From Pseudobutyrivibrio sp. UBA1225 (GTDB lineage Bacteria > Bacillota > Clostridia > Lachnospirales > Lachnospiraceae): DNA of 50,781 nt. The translations under genes were made by a program, and so were the position numbers. The notes under the pieces are model-generated. The model did not search any database and had not been told where the DNA came from. It saw only the letters and a list, made by a program, of their open reading frames with translations. Below are positions 33,500 to 41,416 of the stretch, piece after piece. The stretch covers positions 7,752 through 58,532 of the forward strand of contig DBWZ01000069.1 of assembly GCA_002309345.1 (NCBI GenBank), given 5' to 3'. Positions within the stretch are counted from its first letter, which is position 1; the number at the start of each line of letters is the position of its first letter.

Positions 33500-34072
33500 T
33501 TAAGCTTTATCATCAACAGGGTTGATGTAAATAGCTGTATAACAATTGTAGTAACCAAAAACTCCTGGATTTAAAGTATCAATATTATGTCCTGCATAAT
33601 TCATACGAATACCATTTACTGGGTCAATTACATTGATACCATTTTCATCCTTCTCAACCAAAACATAATGTGTTGGGTTAATAGATGAATCAGAGCTAAC
33701 CATCAATATAGCAAACTCTCCTACTCCTAACTCTGGTAATTTGCTTATTACAGGAATAGGCGGCACTATATCATCTTCACTCATCTCCCCTAACAATTTC
33801 AAAACACAATCACTATTACATTTGAGTGACGCGGTGTATCTATCAGAATAATTATCATTAATGTATTTAACCATTTTGAATGGATTCGAGAACTCTTTAT
33901 CAATATGTTCTGTTCCATGGGTAAATCTAATTTTTTTATATATATCTTCTACAACTTTCTCATCATTTTTTGGCAGAGTTTTATTCCCTTCCATCCAAAG
34001 CCAATACGCAATTGCAAAGGCTCCACAACGTTTATCCGTTAATCCAAACATCATTTGATTTATAAATGCCAT
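33500..34072 (-). CDS. C39/papain-like cysteine protease
   Basis: Predicted cysteine protease of 190 residues. The candidate triad is Cys16 in DKRCGAFAIAYWLW, the histidine in NPTHYVLVEKDENG and the aspartate in NVIDPVNG. This spacing (Cys near the start, H-x8-12-D at the end) is that of C39-like and related papain-fold peptidases. No signal peptide. The frame runs upstream to 34198, but GGAGG before the ATG at 34072 fixes the start. It is the last gene of the operon with the lysozyme and the DUF2589-like pair. Its target is unknown; maturing another operon product is one possibility. Confidence 0.65.
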   Translation of the reverse strand: MAFINQMMFGLTDKRCGAFAIAYWLWMEGNKTLPKNDEKVVEDIYKKIRFTHGTEHIDKEFSNPFKMVKYINDNYSDRYTASLKCNSDCVLKLLGEMSEDDIVPPIPVISKLPELGVGEFAILMVSSDSSINPTHYVLVEKDENGINVIDPVNGIRMNYAGHNIDTLNPGVFGYYNCYTAIYINPVDDKA

Positions 34073-34139
34073 AATTTCACCTCCAATTTCTGCAGCTATC
34101 TGCTGACACTTGGCGTTCGCCAGCAAATAGCCCAAATTA

Positions 34140-34379
34140 CTAAGTATCACTCTCGTTATGTCCATCAACCATCTTCTCGATATCTTTAGCACGAACAAGA
34201 AAATTGTCTACCGTTTTATCCGTTAAGTTCTTAAGCTTAACCAATCCGGAATTTTCATCCACACCACTCACCTCAAACTCGTCCTGCTTAGTATCGTATG
34301 GTATTATCCGTCCATCAGCATGTGTTGCAGTGGACTTAAGATGTACACGATTTCCTGTTTGCAAATTTAAAAAACTCAT
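34140..34379 (-). CDS. Small unknown protein
   Basis: Unrecognised 79-residue protein: MSFLNLQTGNRVHLKSTATH, then alternating polar/hydrophobic strands (DEFEVSGVDENSGLVKLKNL) and a C-terminal helix (NFLVRAKDIEKMVDG). The pattern suggests a small beta-barrel. An ATG lies two codons upstream, but AGAGGG gives better spacing to the ATG at 34379. It lies between lysozyme and protease, 67 bases ahead of the protease. Confidence 0.6.
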   Translation of the reverse strand: MSFLNLQTGNRVHLKSTATHADGRIIPYDTKQDEFEVSGVDENSGLVKLKNLTDKTVDNFLVRAKDIEKMVDGHNESDT

Positions 34380-34447
34380 ATGCATCCCTCTCTTCTATGA
34401 ATATAATCAAATTTTCTATCTGGCTTCCTCGCATCACCGTACATCAA

Positions 34448-35185
34448 CTATATCCCGACTCGACCTTCGGCTTTTCCTTTTGTGATGTAATGGATGTAGT
34501 ATTTCGGTAAATCATTTCCAAAATCACTGGCCAAGTCGTTATATCTTTCTTTGTAGACATTAACATCAAAAGATGAGCAACCTTGACGCCCTTCCTTCAT
34601 TCCAAATGAAACAAAGTGGGTAAACAGCAAGTCTCCCTCTTTGCCGTAGGCTTTAGCGAGATCATCATGTTTCGCATAATAAAAATCGGGATCGAACACC
34701 AAAGAATAATTCACTCCATTGTATATATATTGTTTTGTGCTAGAGCCACTACCACCTGTCATATTGGAACAAAAAAGATCGTGTTCAGCACGGCGGCGTC
34801 TTGTCAATCCTGCTAATTCTTTGCCGCCAGCCTTGTTATAGTGAAGCATCGATTCCGCTATTTCATTTGCATTTTTATTTTTGCAAAGCTTTCTCAGGTT
34901 ACCTTCTCCTGTGTTATATGCAAATGATATAAGAGCGTCACGTTGCTCATCGGAAAGAGGTATAGATACAATGTTATGGTCGTCTACAGCATTTGCGAAC
35001 TTTTGCGTATCTTCACTAAGCAGTCGCTCTGCTTCTGCCTGATCAATCTTCATGCCTGGAGTTACGCCATGGGTGTGCCCATATCCGATAGTCCAAACTC
35101 CGACAGAATCTTGATAAGCTGCCAACCTGCATCCTTCAAATTGCTTTATTAAATCTAACCCCTTTTTACCTATTGGTCTTCCCAT
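34448..35185 (-). CDS. GH24 lysozyme with C-terminal repeat domain
   Basis: Phage-type muramidase. Residues 1-150 hold the T4-lysozyme E-x8-D-x5-T layout: LIKQFEGCRLAAYQDSVGVW with IGYGHT (Glu, Asp, Thr catalytic set), plus LISFAYNTGEGN and RRRRAEHDLF. A short GGSGSS linker follows, then two copies of a ~40-residue repeat (FDPDFYYAKHDDLAKAYG with GMKEGRQG; FDVNVYKERYNDLASDFG with GKAEGRVG). This is the F-x-YY..DL...HF...G..EGR type found in wall- or surface-associated proteins. No signal peptide. GGAGG fixes the ATG at 35185. No holin gene is nearby. Confidence 0.88.
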   Translation of the reverse strand: MGRPIGKKGLDLIKQFEGCRLAAYQDSVGVWTIGYGHTHGVTPGMKIDQAEAERLLSEDTQKFANAVDDHNIVSIPLSDEQRDALISFAYNTGEGNLRKLCKNKNANEIAESMLHYNKAGGKELAGLTRRRRAEHDLFCSNMTGGSGSSTKQYIYNGVNYSLVFDPDFYYAKHDDLAKAYGKEGDLLFTHFVSFGMKEGRQGCSSFDVNVYKERYNDLASDFGNDLPKYYIHYITKGKAEGRVGI

Positions 35186-35209
35186 AGTTATACCTCCAAA
35201 CATAGTTAA

Positions 35210-35275
35210 TTATTTGCTTATCTGCTGTAATACCTGTGACACAGCCTGTCCTAATAACGCCACTTGCACCGCCAT
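35210..35275 (-). CDS. Possible 21-residue peptide in the DUF2589 operon
   Basis: The ATG lies one base past the DUF2589 gene stop codon (TAA-A-ATG), and the frame encodes MAVQVALLGQAVSQVLQQIS plus a final K. It forms an amphipathic helix in projection. It fills the gap before the lysozyme ribosome site. Only a weak ribosome site is visible, so translation would rely on coupling. Confidence 0.35.
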   Translation of the reverse strand: MAVQVALLGQAVSQVLQQISK

Positions 35276-35276
35276 T

Positions 35277-35873
35277 TTAGCTAGTCTTCGGATTAGGGAT
35301 GGGCGTTAATGATGCGTTGAGAATGTCCATAACTCTAGCTAAACCTTCTGGCATACCATAGTCCTTCGCATGTACATCAACATGATATTTAGCCGAATTA
35401 TCTGTGGTTCTAGTATCACCTTGGTGAGCAGCAACCGAACCCTTGATACTGACATCCAATCTAAATGGACCTAACCTACCTTTTGCGCTAGCATCCAATT
35501 CCGCAGTTTCATCCGATGTTCTCTCTGTAGATGTGGTAGCTTTAACTTCCATATCAAATGTAATATTTGCTTGATCCACACCAAAGGTTGGAATTTTTAC
35601 AATTGATAGAAGCGGAACATCCATCTTCATATCCTGCGTACCAATGGTGCCTTCATCCTCTTCACCTTGTATTGGCATAGTGTAGCTAAATGTAGTATTT
35701 CTTATTTTTCCATACTTACCATCATCGTCTTTTTCCATTCCAACTTCTTGGATGAAATTTACCGTCTGCGCTGCTAACATTGCCTGGGAATCACAAACAG
35801 CCTTAAGTGGTCCACCAATAAGCAACCCCATGTCTAGTCCGCTAAACTGATCACTAATTTTTTCACCTGCCAT
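35277..35873 (-). CDS. DUF2589-type protein
   Basis: A 198-residue protein matching the DUF2589 pattern as I know it. An N-terminal amphipathic helix region (LDMGLLIGGPLKAVCDSQAM) is followed by the core VPLLSIVKIPTFGVDQANIT (a beta strand pair) and the C-terminal MPEGLARVMDILNASLTP. The family has no established function. GGGGG precedes the ATG. Together with the next gene upstream it forms a paralogous pair in one operon with a lysozyme and a cysteine protease. No export signal. Confidence 0.75.
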   Translation of the reverse strand: MAGEKISDQFSGLDMGLLIGGPLKAVCDSQAMLAAQTVNFIQEVGMEKDDDGKYGKIRNTTFSYTMPIQGEEDEGTIGTQDMKMDVPLLSIVKIPTFGVDQANITFDMEVKATTSTERTSDETAELDASAKGRLGPFRLDVSIKGSVAAHQGDTRTTDNSAKYHVDVHAKDYGMPEGLARVMDILNASLTPIPNPKTS

Positions 35874-35892
35874 ATTTTCACCCCCTTTTTTC

Positions 35893-36348
35893 TTATAAAG
35901 TTACCTTTACGAATTGGTCTCGCAACCTGAGCAAGCCTTCGGGAGGATCCTGCGATGTAAACTTAAGCTTTATACTTGCATAACTATTTTCATTGGAACG
36001 ACATTTTCCGTGCGGAATGTAACCCAAAAATGTGTCTTGTTTATCGCCGTCTTGATTGTGTAAATCTACATCTCCGTATAAACGAACTTTAAAATCAACC
36101 TCAACATCATCCAACTTTAAAGACGTGATTGGAACAAGACATATCTGCGGCACTGAAATCACTTTGTAGGAAGCCACACCATTTTCATCGAAGTATGGAT
36201 ACTGCAAATCAAAAACCTTTGGTGTGCCATCTTCCTCAAAGTATTCCTCCAGCTTCCGAAGATGTTGCTCCTCTGACATATCGTTTACATCGATAAATGC
36301 CTGCTGAATTGCTTTGACCAAATCATCAAATGCTGCTCTCTTCGCCAT
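35893..36348 (-). CDS. DUF2589-like paralogue
   Basis: A 151-residue protein that shares with its neighbour the core VPQICLVPITSLKLDDVEVD and the ending PPEGLLRLRDQF. It is therefore a divergent DUF2589 paralogue with a longer helical N-terminus (FDDLVKAIQQAFIDVNDMSE). AGGGG before the ATG at 36348 fixes the start; the frame is open to 36441 through the promoter region, which is not coding. First gene of the operon. A promoter with a GC-rich palindrome lies directly upstream. Confidence 0.7.
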   Translation of the reverse strand: MAKRAAFDDLVKAIQQAFIDVNDMSEEQHLRKLEEYFEEDGTPKVFDLQYPYFDENGVASYKVISVPQICLVPITSLKLDDVEVDFKVRLYGDVDLHNQDGDKQDTFLGYIPHGKCRSNENSYASIKLKFTSQDPPEGLLRLRDQFVKVTL

Positions 36349-36378
36349 AAGCTTTTCCCCTTTCTTAAAAATATTGTA

Positions 36379-36410
36379 CCCGCGCGAATTATATTTCGAA
36401 TTCGCGCGGG
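36379..36410. promoter_or_regulatory. GC-rich palindrome at the DUF2589 operon start
   Basis: A perfect 12-bp inverted repeat (36379-36390 with 36399-36410, 8-base loop) just past the predicted start site. The decamer CGCGGGTACA occurs on the minus strand at 36416-36425 and again at 36376-36385, 40 bases apart. The arrangement suits a repressor site; a structured mRNA leader is the alternative. Confidence 0.6.
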
Positions 36411-36412
36411 AC

Positions 36413-36441
36413 CCTGTACCCGCGAAAAAAAAATTTGTCAA
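36413..36441 (-). promoter_or_regulatory. Promoter of the DUF2589-lysozyme-protease operon
   Basis: Minus-strand perfect TTGACA (36436-36441), 17-bp spacer, weak TACAGG (36413-36418). The strong -35 with a weak -10 overlapped by a repeat suggests a regulated promoter. Confidence 0.55.
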
Positions 36442-36572
36442 CAGTTTTTTTCAAAAAGTTTTTCGAATGCTCTGAATCCACATACTAAAACCAAAGAATC
36501 TCTGCTCTTTCGTTGTTTTTTGGTATTATAGGAATTACAAACCAATTCCTATAATAGATTTTCCAAAAGGGC

Positions 36573-36612
36573 AAAAAAATGGCAGTACTCTGGAGTTATC
36601 CAAAGTACTGCC
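36573..36612 (-). terminator. Terminator of the YccF-GNAT-CmpB operon
   Basis: A 13-bp stem (36581-36593 with 36600-36612, one G-T pair), followed on the minus strand by an A and seven T's. Confidence 0.9.
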
Positions 36613-36629
36613 TATGAAATGTGCAAGAG

Positions 36630-37169
36630 CTATCCCGCACTATTACTTCCTAGCCATATTCGACAAATCAAATCAATAAAAAACAACGCCGTAATCACGA
36701 TGAAACAAATATTATGAGCCTTAGAGCCACGATACTTCTTCTGCATCCGCACAAGGGCTGGTTGAATCAAACAAATCGCAACCCAAATCAGCAATCCAAA
36801 CATCAAGCTCGGCTCTAATGCGATACGACCTTCAAAATTCATAAAATATCCAGTGTAATCCCACATCCTGCCACCAGACTTTGCTTCAATAATATAGCTA
36901 GCAACAAGCTCCGCCACAGTAGCAACTATGGTTCCAACAACAAACACTGGCAAATGCTTTTTTATTTTGAGCAATTTAAATATCCCAAGAATAATAAAAA
37001 AACCAATGCCATATATTGGAAGCCATGGTCCAAATAGAAATCCTCTATTTATAAAACCACGGTGATGATAAATCATACAACACCATATAGATTCATATAC
37101 CCATCCGAAGAAACAATAGAATAAAAAATATTCCATGTTGTCGCGAAATTTATTCCATATCTTTTTCAT
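36630..37169 (-). CDS. Putative ABC-transporter-permease-like membrane protein (CmpB family)
   Basis: A 179-residue protein with about five membrane helices and the family hallmark FFGWVYES, then NRGFLFGPWLPIYGIGFFII. Annotated as 'putative ABC transporter permease' (CmpB), though the transport role is unproven and no ATPase is nearby. AGGGGG points to the ATG at 37169; the frame itself runs from a TTG at 37187. It follows the acetyltransferase by 14 bases. Confidence 0.85.
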   Translation of the reverse strand: MKKIWNKFRDNMEYFLFYCFFGWVYESIWCCMIYHHRGFINRGFLFGPWLPIYGIGFFIILGIFKLLKIKKHLPVFVVGTIVATVAELVASYIIEAKSGGRMWDYTGYFMNFEGRIALEPSLMFGLLIWVAICLIQPALVRMQKKYRGSKAHNICFIVITALFFIDLICRIWLGSNSAG

Positions 37170-37183
37170 TTGTTCCCCCTTTT

Positions 37184-37588
37184 TCAATGATTAGAATATT
37201 TAATCATTGCTCTGTTATTTGCAACCTCATATCCATATTTTTGGTATAGCCCCTGCGCATCCTTTGTCTTAAGCAATCCGCTGAGTCCCTCATATCTAGG
37301 CGATGACTCGATATAGGAAACTAGCGCTTTGCCAAGTCCCATGCTGCGATAGTTTGCATCAATAATCACATCGCAAAGATAATACATAGTTGCATGGTCA
37401 CTTATAACTCGTGCAAAGCCCACCAACTCATCTTTGTTATCCAAAAACAGTCCATAGCAATCCGAGTTGCTCATTGCTTTGCTTACTAGTTCAACTGAGC
37501 GTTTATCTGCCCAATATGTGGTTTTAAGAAGATTGTGCACTTCTTCAACCTTTAAATTTTCCGCCCCTGATACAATACGATAATTCAT
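37184..37588 (-). CDS. GNAT-family N-acetyltransferase
   Basis: A 134-residue short GNAT: DELVGFARVISDHATMYYLC, the acetyl-CoA loop DANYRSMGLGKALVSYIE and the closing LYQKYGYEVANN. Substrate unknown. The ATG at 37588 is preceded by GGGGG; the open frame begins at 37603. Second gene of a three-gene run starting with yccF. Confidence 0.86.
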   Translation of the reverse strand: MNYRIVSGAENLKVEEVHNLLKTTYWADKRSVELVSKAMSNSDCYGLFLDNKDELVGFARVISDHATMYYLCDVIIDANYRSMGLGKALVSYIESSPRYEGLSGLLKTKDAQGLYQKYGYEVANNRAMIKYSNH

Positions 37589-37608
37589 ACATTCTTCCCC
37601 CAAATTTT

Positions 37609-37977
37609 TTAATCTGCCTTAACTACTTTAGCTCCAAATGGTGCTAATGCTAGTCTTGCAATCTTGAAAAACTGCAATCCAAATGGGATACCCACGATTG
37701 TGATACAAAAAACCAATCCAATAACTGCATTTGCAAGGGCAAGCTCCAATCCCGAAACAATTATCCAAATGATGTTAATCAAGAATGACACAGCACTACT
37801 ATCTCCAACTATCTCTTTACCAAATGGATTAAGCGAGATAGATGACAACTTAAAGCACTGAATGCCCACAGGTATACCTACAATTGTGATACACCAAAAA
37901 ACGCCAGCTATCCACCAACCAATAGCACTAAATAAGCCACCAAAAATAATCCAAATTAAATTACCTATAAAATTCAT
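37609..37977 (-). CDS. yccF: YccF-domain membrane protein
   Basis: Two YccF units in 122 residues, each an amphipathic start with two helices: GNLIWIIFGGLFSAIGWWIA with FWCITIVGIPVGIQCFKLSS, and INIIWIIVSGLELALANAVI with VFCITIVGIPFGLQFFKIAR. The internal duplication is typical of YccF (DUF307). Function unknown. First gene of the run to the 36573 terminator. Confidence 0.92.
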   Translation of the reverse strand: MNFIGNLIWIIFGGLFSAIGWWIAGVFWCITIVGIPVGIQCFKLSSISLNPFGKEIVGDSSAVSFLINIIWIIVSGLELALANAVIGLVFCITIVGIPFGLQFFKIARLALAPFGAKVVKAD

Positions 37978-38040
37978 AGCATTACCTCTCTTCTAACTTT
38001 TTATTCCTAACATTGTAACCTATCAAGTAAAAGCAAGAAA

Positions 38041-38068
38041 GACTAATCAAGGCTATCCCCGATTAGTC
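38041..38068 (-). terminator. Probable terminator of tRNA-Pro
   Basis: A perfect 8-bp stem (38041-38048 with 38061-38068), 12-base loop, and TTTCTT on the minus strand, 8 bases past the tRNA. The plus strand also has CTTT, so it could serve both directions. Confidence 0.65.
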
Positions 38069-38075
38069 TTTGCAG

Positions 38076-38148
38076 TCGGAGTGACGTGATTTGAACACGC
38101 GGCCCCTACATCCCGAATGTAGTGCTCTACCAACTGAGCCACACCCCG
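38076..38148 (-). tRNA. tRNA-Pro (CGG anticodon)
   Basis: Minus-strand cloverleaf: acceptor CGGGGTG pairs with CACTCCG, D arm GCTCAGTTGGTAGAGC, anticodon arm CTACA-TTCGGGA-TGTAG, T arm with TTCAAAT. CGG reads CCG proline codons. CCA is not encoded. Confidence 0.95.
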
Positions 38149-38198
38149 ACAAAAAGCTAAATTACTTGATAGAAGTTATTATAGCAAACTTTCCTTGC

Positions 38199-38621
38199 TC
38201 ATCCAAATAAATCCTCTACATCTATAACTTTAATTCCATTCTGAATCAACAACTCCGCAAATACTCCATGGCCATCAATTAGCTTTCCTGTGAAACTTCC
38301 ATCATATATTTGTTTTACTCCACATGAAGGACTTCTTGATTGAAGTATTACTAAATCTACGCTTTCCTCAAATGCTTTCTGCAGACAAAGCTCCGCACCA
38401 TCTCTAAATTCCTTATCCTTGCTTTCGCCATCTTTATTTATAACAACACCTTTAACAATTTCGCACGAAAGCCTTGGAGTTGGAAGCCCACCAGCCACCT
38501 CCGGACAAACCGGAATGATTTCATGACCTTTTATGTACTGGGTAACTTTTTCACTGTAATTATTACCACCATTATATTTGCAATTCTGCCCTAGTAAGCA
38601 GGCACTAACCATGATTTTCAT
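38199..38621 (-). CDS. DUF523 / TudS-like Fe-S protein
   Basis: A 140-residue DUF523 protein. The conserved cysteines stand in VSACLLGQNCKYNGGNN, IPVCPEVAGGLPTPR and QSRSPSCGVKQ; in characterised TudS thiouracil desulfidases three such cysteines hold a [4Fe-4S] cluster that removes sulfur. Desulfidase activity here is inference from family. It overlaps the SGNH hydrolase gene by 4 bases, so the two are coupled. Confidence 0.85.
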   Translation of the reverse strand: MKIMVSACLLGQNCKYNGGNNYSEKVTQYIKGHEIIPVCPEVAGGLPTPRLSCEIVKGVVINKDGESKDKEFRDGAELCLQKAFEESVDLVILQSRSPSCGVKQIYDGSFTGKLIDGHGVFAELLIQNGIKVIDVEDLFG

Positions 38622-39202
38622 AATACTCCTAAATCCATAAATTCTGTCAAAAGCATTTCCCCAAACCGCTTATGACCTTCAATTGAAAAATGAACGCCAT
38701 CGTATCCCATAGGAATATTCCATGTAGAAGCATCAAAAGCTACTATGCCATATTTTTCAGCTAACTCCATAAACAGACGGTTCATTTCCACACTCGCCTC
38801 TTTATATATTTGCAAATCCGGCTCGGACGCCTCTATATATGGCGGAGCAATTATAATAAATCTGCCTTTAAAATTATCCTTAACATAATCAAGCACCTGC
38901 GCCATCTTATTTGCCGCCTGGCTAGCATTAGGATTATTGGTCAACAAAACATCATTCGTACCAAGCATCATCACTACAGTGTCATCAGCATCAAGCCCTG
39001 CCAGCATATTTGAAAAATATCCATAGCTAACATCAGGCAGTTGCCGTCCATTCATCCCTTCCTCAATGACTTGGTATGAATCTGCCAGCACTTTCCTTAC
39101 CATTGTAGCCCATCTTGCTTCCTCAGGATATCGACCACCTAGCAATCCTCTAGGATCATAACCATATGTATTTGAATCTCCAAATAAGATTAACTTTTTC
39201 AT
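38618..39202 (-). CDS. SGNH/GDSL-family hydrolase
   Basis: A 194-residue lipase/esterase-fold protein with block I LILFGDSNTYGYDPRG (nucleophile Ser), block III MLGTNDVLLTNNP and block V DGVHFSIEGHKRFGE (Asp-x-x-His). Small intracellular SGNH hydrolases like this often de-acetylate carbohydrates; no signal peptide, substrate unknown. Upstream of and overlapping the DUF523 gene. Confidence 0.9.
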   Translation of the reverse strand: MKKLILFGDSNTYGYDPRGLLGGRYPEEARWATMVRKVLADSYQVIEEGMNGRQLPDVSYGYFSNMLAGLDADDTVVMMLGTNDVLLTNNPNASQAANKMAQVLDYVKDNFKGRFIIIAPPYIEASEPDLQIYKEASVEMNRLFMELAEKYGIVAFDASTWNIPMGYDGVHFSIEGHKRFGEMLLTEFMDLGVL

Positions 39203-39308
39203 ATGAACTCCCTATAACAAAAATTGAATTGCTAATCCCGCCAACGCGCAAACCATAATCTCCACCCCTACAATCAGTATTATCTATATTACTTGCCTAC
39301 GCTATCAT

Positions 39309-40142
39309 CTATAACCTAACAGTTTGCCACATACCTTGACTAGGATCTGAACTAAGTCGTAGAACATGGTCATACCCTAACGCCGAGAGAATATCTATAG
39401 CCTGTCCATATCCTGCATCAAGCAATTTCAAATCATGGCAATCCGAATTAATAATCACTTCGCCTCCCCATGCTTTCCATTCTTTCAGCAAGAAAGGTGC
39501 TGAATATGGTTCTAACATGTATCCGCGTGCCACACCACCAGTATTAACCTCGAGCAATGCATTTGTTTCACGCATTGTGCGCAAGGCGTCTAGTGCCAAA
39601 GCACGATATTCCAATGATTCTTCATCGTATAAATGCAGTATAGAATTGTTATATCTCACTAAATCAAAATGTCCAATTATTGATGGTTTTGATTCGCAAA
39701 CATAGTCTTGAAATAACGAGAAGTACTGCTTTGCCATTTCAATACCATTACCGTCACAGTATTCGTTGATGTATTCTTGCAAGGCTTCGGAATTACCATC
39801 CACACCAATGTAACGACCGTCTGGTGTTTTGAAGTAGTGTACCGAAGCAATAACGTATTCATAATCATCTGCTTCAGAACAGCTAAACAAATCTCGCTCT
39901 ATGCCTAGATATATCGCCATGCGCCCTTTATACTCTTGCTTCAGGCGACGTATCTCGTCTTTATAATCCTCCTCTTTGGATGGATTGATACAATGTGCTG
40001 AATCAAACATCTGCGGCGCATGAGAAGAAAAGCCCAACGATACAAAGCTCTTTTCATATGCTGCGTGGGCAATATCCTTCGCAGAGGATTTTCCATCACA
40101 AAACGTCGTATGTACATGAGCTGATGATAATAAATCTGTCAT
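39309..40142 (-). CDS. PHP-domain phosphatase (histidinol-phosphatase-like)
   Basis: A 277-residue PHP-superfamily metal hydrolase. Metal ligands: AHVHTTFCDGKSSAKDIAHA, GFSSHAP, YLGIERDLFS, IASVHYF, IIGHFDLVRYN and INSDCHDL. This is the layout of HisK-type histidinol phosphatases; without other his genes nearby a different phosphoester is possible. The frame is open from 40175. GGGGAG precedes tandem ATG codons at 40145 and 40142; the latter has the better spacing. It follows the 96-residue gene by 16 bases. Confidence 0.87.
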   Translation of the reverse strand: MTDLLSSAHVHTTFCDGKSSAKDIAHAAYEKSFVSLGFSSHAPQMFDSAHCINPSKEEDYKDEIRRLKQEYKGRMAIYLGIERDLFSCSEADDYEYVIASVHYFKTPDGRYIGVDGNSEALQEYINEYCDGNGIEMAKQYFSLFQDYVCESKPSIIGHFDLVRYNNSILHLYDEESLEYRALALDALRTMRETNALLEVNTGGVARGYMLEPYSAPFLLKEWKAWGGEVIINSDCHDLKLLDAGYGQAIDILSALGYDHVLRLSSDPSQGMWQTVRL

Positions 40143-40158
40143 CATATTCTCCCCATCA

Positions 40159-40449
40159 TTATTCTTCAAACCCATAGTTTAACAACTCATTGTATCTAGC
40201 ATTAGCTTCCTCGCTAGCCTTCTTTTCCCTCCACAGCTCTATCTCACTACAGATAGCAAGCGCTTCATCAACTATCAACTCTGCAGAGTTAGGCTTTTCG
40301 TTGTATAAGTATCCCATCATACGTTGCATTGCTTTAGGGCTTCCAAGCATCTTTGCAATCTGCACTCCCAACTCATCAGAAAAACCAAGGCTTCTGATAG
40401 CCTGCACCAGTTCTTCACAACTTCTAGCCCACTGCTTGCGATAATCCAT
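40159..40449 (-). CDS. Small helical protein with a degraded copy at 46.1 kb
   Basis: Unrecognised 96-residue all-helical, acidic protein (MDYRKQWARSCEELVQAIRS, then PKAMQRMMGYLYNEKPNSAE and a C-terminal helix EKKASEEANARYNELL). No signal peptide. AAGGAG precedes the ATG. An internally deleted relative lies at 46092-46173, so the family has more than one copy in this genome. It is the first gene ahead of the PHP phosphatase. Confidence 0.75.
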   Translation of the reverse strand: MDYRKQWARSCEELVQAIRSLGFSDELGVQIAKMLGSPKAMQRMMGYLYNEKPNSAELIVDEALAICSEIELWREKKASEEANARYNELLNYGFEE

Positions 40450-40499
40450 AAAATATTCTCCTTGAAAAACATCTATAGCGTGCGCGCTTGCACATCGTG

Positions 40500-40766
40500 T
40501 TATTGCATCTTTTCAAACACCATAGTAGCCTGAATCTTATCGCCTCCGAAAAATCCTTTGGAGCCCGATGATGTAGTAGAAAAAGTATGTAGCCTATATC
40601 CTTTAGCCGCTTGCTCGTTAATTGTGTTCTGAAGGTTGGTTAAACTTGAAACTCCTGAACCTGTTCCTATAAACTTTTCAGTCAATACAACCTGAACAAC
40701 TTTGTACATATCCCCTTCGTTACCATCTGCTGTAATCGGATCTGAATCAAATCTAAAACCTGGCAT
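40500..40766 (-). CDS. DUF4177-like small protein
   Basis: An 88-residue protein. MYKVVQVVLTEKFI, the helix LQNTINEQAAKGYRLHTFST and the last strand QATMVFEKM fit the DUF4177 alpha/beta fold, in which a strand-helix-strand unit ends in a hydrophobic strand. Function unknown. TTAAGGAGG precedes the ATG. Confidence 0.72.
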   Translation of the reverse strand: MPGFRFDSDPITADGNEGDMYKVVQVVLTEKFIGTGSGVSSLTNLQNTINEQAAKGYRLHTFSTTSSGSKGFFGGDKIQATMVFEKMQ

Positions 40767-40866
40767 AAATTATTCCTCCTTAAATATATTCTATATTTTT
40801 CTTTCTGTTTCTAGCTAATCTAATTCAATTCATAAGATTTATGCAATCAACATAAAATAGAATCCA

Positions 40867-41400
40867 CTAAAAATTATATTTCTTAATTTCACAGTTCTTG
40901 ATTCCACAAGATGAAAACTCTTCGTTATTCATTTCTCTGAAATATGATTCTACTATCCTCACAATTCCATTATGAGCTACCAAGATAACTTCTCTATCTC
41001 CTGCCTTTATATCATCTATAAGATTATATATTCTCTGAGCCAGCTGTAACATAGATTCACCTGTTCCAAATCTACTTGCCATGTCCTTTTTGGCTTCATG
41101 AAACTCGGCACCATCTCTTGGGGTAGATTCATATTTACCAAAATTCTGCTCTATAAGTCTTGGCTCTACTTCCATAGGTATTCCTGTTATCTCTGAGATA
41201 TGCCTTGCGGTTTCCTTTGCCCTCACAAGCGGTGATGTCAAGATTACATCTGCAGTAATACCCTGCTCTAATATCTTTTTTCCTGTCTCTACAGCCTGCT
41301 CATGTCCTCTCTGAGTAAGCTCGATATCTGTTGCTCCACATATCTTATTTTCTACATTCCATACGGTTTCCCCGTGTCTTATAAAATAAAAGTACTGCAT
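40867..41400 (-). CDS. Histidine phosphatase family protein
   Basis: A 177-residue phosphoglycerate-mutase-like phosphatase. The phospho-accepting motif is YFIRHGETVWNVENKI, with the second arginine in LVRAKETARHIS and the closing histidine in VILVAHNGIVRIV. It resembles the GpmB/CobC-type broad phosphatases; substrate unknown. The ATG at 41400 has GGAG upstream; the open frame begins at a GTG at 41415. Confidence 0.9.
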   Translation of the reverse strand: MQYFYFIRHGETVWNVENKICGATDIELTQRGHEQAVETGKKILEQGITADVILTSPLVRAKETARHISEITGIPMEVEPRLIEQNFGKYESTPRDGAEFHEAKKDMASRFGTGESMLQLAQRIYNLIDDIKAGDREVILVAHNGIVRIVESYFREMNNEEFSSCGIKNCEIKKYNF

Positions 41401-41416
41401 GCTTATTATCTCCACT

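Noticed and set aside
34448..36348. Prophage remnant
   Set aside because: A lysozyme alone suggests phage, but there is no integrase, capsid, tail, portal or attachment-site duplication, and the operon has a complete promoter and terminator. Kept as a separate operon instead.
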